Shown one piece after another: positions 60,130 through 64,000 of a DNA stretch of 64,000 bases; the first letter of the stretch is position 1; each line of letters starts with the position of its first letter. The stretch lies in the NCBI RefSeq assembly GCF_028688795.1, contig NZ_JAQTXM010000016.1, positions 1 to 64,000 on the forward strand, given 5' to 3'. The notes beneath the pieces were generated by a model. The model was given only the letters and a program-made list of their open reading frames with translations, was not told the origin of the DNA and made no database searches. A program made the position numbers and the translations under genes. This DNA is from Rhodoferax sp. (GTDB lineage: Bacteria; Pseudomonadota; Gammaproteobacteria; Burkholderiales; Burkholderiaceae_C).

Positions 60130-60767
60130 CCCAAGCTGCTCTTCTGACGCCTCCCGCCCTATGTCAACAGCGAGTCGCGCACTTGCTTTCAAGCGGCACA
60201 CGCCAAATACTTGCCATCGTCGCGCAGCCGGGTGCCGGCAAATCGACTCTGGCCCAGGCGCTGCTGGCGCACTATGGAGACGCGGTTCAAGTGGTGCCCA
60301 TGGACGGCTTTCATCTGGCTAACAGCGAGCTTGAGCGCCTGGGTCGGCGCAGCCGAAAAGGTGCGCCAGACACCTTTGATTCCGCTGGGTTTGTCAACCT
60401 GCTGCAACGCATCAAGCACCAAAAGCCGGGTGATGGCGCGGTGTACGCCCCTGAGTTCCGACGTGACATTGAAGAAGCCATTGCCGGTGCCATTGCGGTG
60501 CGGGCCAGCACGCCGCTGGTCATCATCGAGGGCAATTACCTGTTGATGGACGATGCCCCATGGTGTCAGGTACGTGAGGTGGTGGACGATTCCTGGTTTC
60601 TGGAGGTGCCCGATGAGTTGCGCCAAGCCCGGCTACTGGCGCGTCACATGCAATTTGGCCGAAGTGAGCAGCAAGCGCTGGACTGGATCGCCAGCACGGA
60701 TGAGCCCAACGCGGTGCGAATTGCGCAAACTCGCAAGCACGCCAGCTTGTGTATGCCGTGGCATTGA
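60126..60767 (+). CDS. P-loop nucleoside/nucleotide kinase family protein
   Basis: The 213-residue protein has a Walker A loop (ILAIVAQPGAGKSTLAQALL), VVPMDGFHLANSELERLGRR, KGAPDTFDSAGFVNLLQRIK, VIIEGNYLLMDDAPWCQVRE and FLEVPDELRQARLLARHMQF. These are features of the uridine kinase/pantothenate kinase-like group of small-molecule kinases (YggC/FrcK-like). The substrate is unknown. Its ATG overlaps the SelD fusion stop (ATGA), so it is translated with it, which hints at a linked metabolic step. Confidence 0.85.
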   Translation: MTQAALLTPPALCQQRVAHLLSSGTRQILAIVAQPGAGKSTLAQALLAHYGDAVQVVPMDGFHLANSELERLGRRSRKGAPDTFDSAGFVNLLQRIKHQKPGDGAVYAPEFRRDIEEAIAGAIAVRASTPLVIIEGNYLLMDDAPWCQVREVVDDSWFLEVPDELRQARLLARHMQFGRSEQQALDWIASTDEPNAVRIAQTRKHASLCMPWH

Positions 60768-60960
60768 AGCATCAGCCGTTGATGTAGTTTGCAGACCAAT
60801 CAGTCGATGCTTTTCTTCATCACTCGTTGAGTTTTGATTGGGTGGTTTTGATGCCTATGACAGTGACTGGTTGTCAGCAGTGCAGTGTTACCCGTCACCC
60901 GCGAATACCCGCAATGTGGAAGTCAAAGTGCGAATCGAATCACAGCTCGGCTGCTTTTGC

Positions 60961-61086
60961 TCAATCAAAACTTCTCCGCTTGGCCTCACGAAGTCGGTAC
61001 AAATAGCGATCCACCTCAGTCCGGACTTCGTCTCTCGCAGCGGACGGGATCTCAGTCATTGCGTCCTTCAATGCCAATGAAATCAT
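60961..61086 (-). CDS. Possible 41-aa protein downstream of the chemotaxis fragment
   Basis: Four nt after the chemotaxis fragment's stop, an ATG opens a short charged frame (MISLALKDAMTEIPSAARDE, then VRTEVDRYLYRLREAKRRSF) predicted to be helical. No ribosome site or family is recognised. The remaining roughly 190 nt towards the kinase gene hold no recognisable feature. Confidence 0.28.
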   Translation of the reverse strand: MISLALKDAMTEIPSAARDEVRTEVDRYLYRLREAKRRSFD

Positions 61087-61089
61087 TAC

Positions 61090-61611
61090 CTAGGAATCTC
61101 GAATTTCGCCCAGCGTGCGCCGCTCCGGGCTCTTGTAGGCTTTGTCCATGGCTGCCGGGGCGCGAACTGCGCTGGGGCGCAGGGCGGCACTGTGTTGACT
61201 GTTAATGCCTCCCAGATTGAACACCACCACCGTCTGCACCAAATCCTGCGATTGACTCTTCAAGCTGCTGGCGGCTGCCGCCATTTCCTCCACCAGTGCG
61301 GCATTTTGCTGGGTGGTCTGGTCGATGCTGGTGATGGCATCACCGACCTGCGACACCTCAGAGGCCTGTTCACGACTGGCGGCCGTGATTTCTCCAACAA
61401 TGTCGGTCAGGCGCTGGATACTGCTCACGACTTCATTCATGGTGGCTCCAGCCTGATCCGCCAACACAGTGCCCTGCTCCACACGTTCCACACTGGTGTT
61501 GATCAAGACTTTGATCTCTTTGGCTGCTTCAGCCGACCGGCCGGCCAATGAACGCACTTCGCTTGCGACCACCGCAAAATCACGACCCTGTTCCCCGGCG
61601 CGGGCGAATCG
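61090..61611 (-). pseudogene. Truncated methyl-accepting chemotaxis protein (C-terminal signalling part only)
   Basis: The fragment carries the end of the highly conserved signalling tip ([40 protein letters not shown]) and the methylation/adaptation helix ([40 protein letters not shown]). A Gly-Gly-Ile linker and basic tail follow. Homology stops abruptly at ARAGEQ near 61604: the expected preceding NAAIEA residues are absent and an in-frame TGA follows at 61612. The ligand-binding, membrane and HAMP parts are missing, so this cannot be a receptor. It could be expressed as a soluble fragment only if a new start arose. Confidence 0.82.
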
Positions 61612-61913
61612 TCATAAGCGCGATCTTTAACCACTTTGCCCCAATCCATACGCAAACGCTTCAGTACCGCACGTCCACACCCCGTCCCATGAGTGCGAAA
61701 GCGCCAACCGAGGCTGGAATGAAGCGGGCCAGTATGTGTCCCACGATTCAAAAACGCCACCACTGACTTGTCACCAATGAACTGCCCGTTCAAATCTCCT
61801 CCGACTTGCTCGGAAAAAACCGACTGGAAACAGGATAAGCTTGCTGATCGCGGGATTAATATCGCATACAGAGTGCAAGATTTTCATATTTTCCCGACTT
61901 CAATGAGGACAAC
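61612..61913. other. About 300 bp of unassigned sequence at the broken chemotaxis gene
   Basis: A minus-strand frame ([32 protein letters not shown]) and a plus-strand frame are open here, but neither matches a family I recognise nor has a ribosome site. This could be the remains of the 5' part of the chemotaxis gene or of an inserted element. Confidence 0.4.
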
Positions 61914-64000
61914 GTGGTGCTGCTTTATCAAAAATATCGAATCGCACTACGGCCGATCTTCTGGATATTGTTGGTTTTAGCGGCAATTCAGATCTTTGTC
62001 TGGTTGGCCCCACCACTTTTTTCGGCCAAGGGAATAGCCAACTACGCCCCTCTTCATACCCTGCTCGAATTCATCGCCATCGTTATAGCCGTTCTGGTGT
62101 TTGCAGTGGGATGGGGCGCCTACGATAAGGAGCGTCCGAGCAACTTCATGTTGCTTGCCTGCACCTTTGGCGGCGTGGCAATACTCGATCTGCTGCACGC
62201 GCTGTCGTACCCGGGTATGCCCGATTTTGTGACGCCCAGTGGGACAGAAAAAGCGATTGATTTTTGGCTTGCGGCGCGAGCACTTTGTGCGTTGGGCTTG
62301 CTGGCTATCGCGTTTTTGCCATGGCGGCAGACGCGATCCGCCCTTACACGCTGGGTGGTGCTGGCTGGAATGCTGTTGCTGGTGGCCACTGTGGGCTGGA
62401 TCGGCTTGCTGCAACCGGATTGGACACCCTCGACCTTTATCCCCGGACGCGGATTGACCGCCTTCAAGGTCAACAGCGAATACATTCTTTGTGCCATCTA
62501 CATCATTGCTGCCTTAAGGTTCCTGCAGCAAATGCGCCTGCCCCAGCCTTATGACGTGACAGGCTTGTTTGCCGCCGTTAGCGTGATGGCGTTAAGTGAG
62601 ATCTTTTTCACCCTCTATGCCGACGTCACCGATGTATTCAATCTACTCGGTCATATGTATAAAGTCATTGCCTATGGCTTTATTTACAACAGCATTTTTA
62701 TCGACAGCATCAGGACGCCTTATCAGCGGCTGTATGAATCCAAGAACTTGCTACAGACCGTGATTGACGCGATTCCCGTGCGCGTTTTTTGGAAAGACCT
62801 CGAACAACGCTATCTGGGTTGCAACACGCTTTTTGCTTCTGATGCCGGAAAAGGCACCCCAAAAAACGTGATCGGCAAAGACGACTACCAAATGGCTTGG
62901 CGCGAGCAAGCCGAGTTTTATCGTGCTGACGACCACCAGGTCATGCAAGCCGATCTTCCCAAACTCGGCTTTGAAGAGCCGCAGACACGAAGCAGTGGGG
63001 AGCAAATCTGGCTGCGCACGTCCAAAGTGCCCCTCCACAATGAAACCAACGATGTGATCGGCGTACTCGGTATTTACGAAGACATCACCGAGCGCAAAGC
63101 TGCCGAAGTCCAACTGCGAAAGCTGTCGCAGGCTGTGGAACAAAGTTCGGAAAGTATTGTTATCACCAACCTTGAGGCGAAGATCGAATACGTCAATGAA
63201 GCCTTTGTCCGAAATACCGGGTACAGCCGGGAAGAGGCGATCGGCCAGAATCCACGCGTTCTGCAATCAGGTAACACCCCCAAGGAGACCTATGCTGCCT
63301 TGTGGAAGGCCGTGACCGAAGGCCAATCCTGGAGCGGCGAGTTCAATAACAAGCGCAAGGACGGTAGCCAATTTACCGAATTGGCGGTCATCTCGCCGAT
63401 CCGTCAGAACGACGGCTTGATGACTCACTATGTGGCAGTGAAATCTGACATCACCGACCGAAAGGCTGCTGAGGACAAGATCTACACACTTGCCTTCTAC
63501 GATGCATTGACCAAGCTGCCAAACCGTCGCCTCCTACTGGACCGCCTGCAACATGCATTGGCTTCGAGTAGCCGCACGCAAAGAAACGGCGCTTTGTTGT
63601 TGATTGATCTGGATAATTTCAAAACCATCAACGACACCCTTGGCCATGACATTGGCGATTTGTTACTGCAGCAGGTGACCCAGCGATTAATCAGTTGCAT
63701 CCGCGAAGGTGATACCGTGGCGCGCCCCGGCGGTGATGAATTCCTGATGATTTTGGAAGATCTAAACGAAAACCCGCAGGACGCGGCAGCCCAAGCAAAA
63801 ATGGTGGGCGAGAAAATCCTTGCTGCGCTCAACCAGCCTTACCAACTGGCCAATTATTCGCATGTCAGCACACCAAGTATCGGGGTCACCTTGTTTGGAA
63901 ATCAGAAGGTGGCCGTTGATGAATTGTTAACGCAGGCCGAGTTGGCCATGTACCAGTCCAAAGCTGCAGGGCGCAACACCCTGCGCTTTTTCGACCCCAA
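61914..64000 (+). CDS. MASE3-PAS-PAS-GGDEF (probably -EAL) sensor protein, 3' partial
   Basis: The 695 residues seen begin with a MASE3 membrane sensor (NYAPLHTLLEFIAIVIAVLV, LDLLHALSYPGMPDFVTPSG, DFWLAARALCALGLLAIAFL, MYKVIAYGFIYNSIF). PAS domains follow at about 280-385 (VFWKDLEQRYLGCN) and 390-505 (AFVRNTGYSREEAIGQNPRV), then a GGDEF domain with an intact signature (ARPGGDEFLMILEDL) and LAMYQSKAAGRNTLRFFDP. By similarity to the composite gene near 25 kb an EAL domain should continue beyond the window. The start GTG has TGAGG 5 nt upstream; an ATG at 61903 is in another frame. The intact GGDEF motif suggests diguanylate cyclase ability. Confidence 0.88.
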   Translation, partial: MVLLYQKYRIALRPIFWILLVLAAIQIFVWLAPPLFSAKGIANYAPLHTLLEFIAIVIAVLVFAVGWGAYDKERPSNFMLLACTFGGVAILDLLHALSYPGMPDFVTPSGTEKAIDFWLAARALCALGLLAIAFLPWRQTRSALTRWVVLAGMLLLVATVGWIGLLQPDWTPSTFIPGRGLTAFKVNSEYILCAIYIIAALRFLQQMRLPQPYDVTGLFAAVSVMALSEIFFTLYADVTDVFNLLGHMYKVIAYGFIYNSIFIDSIRTPYQRLYESKNLLQTVIDAIPVRVFWKDLEQRYLGCNTLFASDAGKGTPKNVIGKDDYQMAWREQAEFYRADDHQVMQADLPKLGFEEPQTRSSGEQIWLRTSKVPLHNETNDVIGVLGIYEDITERKAAEVQLRKLSQAVEQSSESIVITNLEAKIEYVNEAFVRNTGYSREEAIGQNPRVLQSGNTPKETYAALWKAVTEGQSWSGEFNNKRKDGSQFTELAVISPIRQNDGLMTHYVAVKSDITDRKAAEDKIYTLAFYDALTKLPNRRLLLDRLQHALASSSRTQRNGALLLIDLDNFKTINDTLGHDIGDLLLQQVTQRLISCIREGDTVARPGGDEFLMILEDLNENPQDAAAQAKMVGEKILAALNQPYQLANYSHVSTPSIGVTLFGNQKVAVDELLTQAELAMYQSKAAGRNTLRFFDP

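Noticed and set aside
1-64000. CRISPR arrays, tRNA or rRNA genes, intact insertion sequences, prophage genes
   Set aside because: None was found by eye. The dispersed repeat copies are single and widely spaced, unlike a CRISPR array, and no transposase or phage structural gene was recognised.

Overview
The window looks like a chromosomal segment of a betaproteobacterium of the Comamonadaceae, closest in style to Rhodoferax, Polaromonas or Albidiferax. This is inferred from protein character (phasin, RecCBD order, DUF1840, DUF3096 and ComFB small proteins, a SelD fusion), from moderately high G+C, and from a roughly 50-60 bp interspersed repeat that I recognise from this family. No rRNA, tRNA, CRISPR array, prophage or intact insertion sequence was seen.

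Layout. 1-2.7 kb: the end of etfA, a long-type acyl-CoA dehydrogenase and an internally deleted nitronate monooxygenase. 2.7-5.7 kb (minus): a GST-like protein, tRNA hydroxylase trhO and a beta-CASP RNase-like hydrolase. 5.8-10.5 kb (minus): heat-shock cluster grpE-dnaK-dnaJ with sigma-32-type promoters, then an FKBP and an HxlR regulator. 10.7-13.8 kb: small genes including ComFB, DUF3096, a phasin with a PhaR-like operator, and Maf. 13.9-23.1 kb: recC-recB-recD with overlapping ends. 23.2-24.3 kb: a secreted DUF3616 protein. 24.4-31.8 kb (minus): tandem glycine riboswitch, gcvT-gcvH-gcvP, then a membrane PAS-GGDEF-EAL protein whose GTG start lies 4 nt after gcvP. 32.0-39.0 kb: a signalling cassette made of a broken REC-PAS-GGDEF gene, a REC-PAS-PAS-HD-GYP phosphodiesterase, a TolC-family protein, a PhnD-like binding protein and a histidine kinase. 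39.2-41.2 kb: DUF1840 and ETF-quinone oxidoreductase. 41.4-48.7 kb: an SDR behind a perfect 20-bp palindrome, an EamA transporter, chorismate lyase, a thioesterase, a one-chain CoA-transferase, a DUF2934 protein, and a PAS-LuxR regulator divergent from a two-subunit CoA-transferase. 48.7-54.8 kb: MATE transporter, RRM protein, mutL and a Dcu-type transporter. 54.9-60.8 kb: DedA, a VTT-domain/disulfide-reductase fusion, an oxidoreductase-SelD fusion and a P-loop kinase, the last three translationally coupled. 61.1-64 kb: a truncated chemotaxis receptor and the start of a MASE3-PAS-PAS-GGDEF protein cut by the window end.

Themes. Fatty-acid, amino-acid and short-chain acid metabolism feeds the ETF system (etfA, acyl-CoA dehydrogenase, ETF-QO, CoA-transferases) and PHA storage (phasin). 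Cyclic-di-GMP signalling is dense, with four turnover genes, one broken and one apparently attached to the glycine-cleavage operon. The most distinctive features are the repeat family, copies of which lie in frame inside recC, recB, gcvP, gcvT, mutL, an EamA transporter and the VTT fusion; the 32-39 kb signalling cassette; and the selenium-linked fusion-gene operon.
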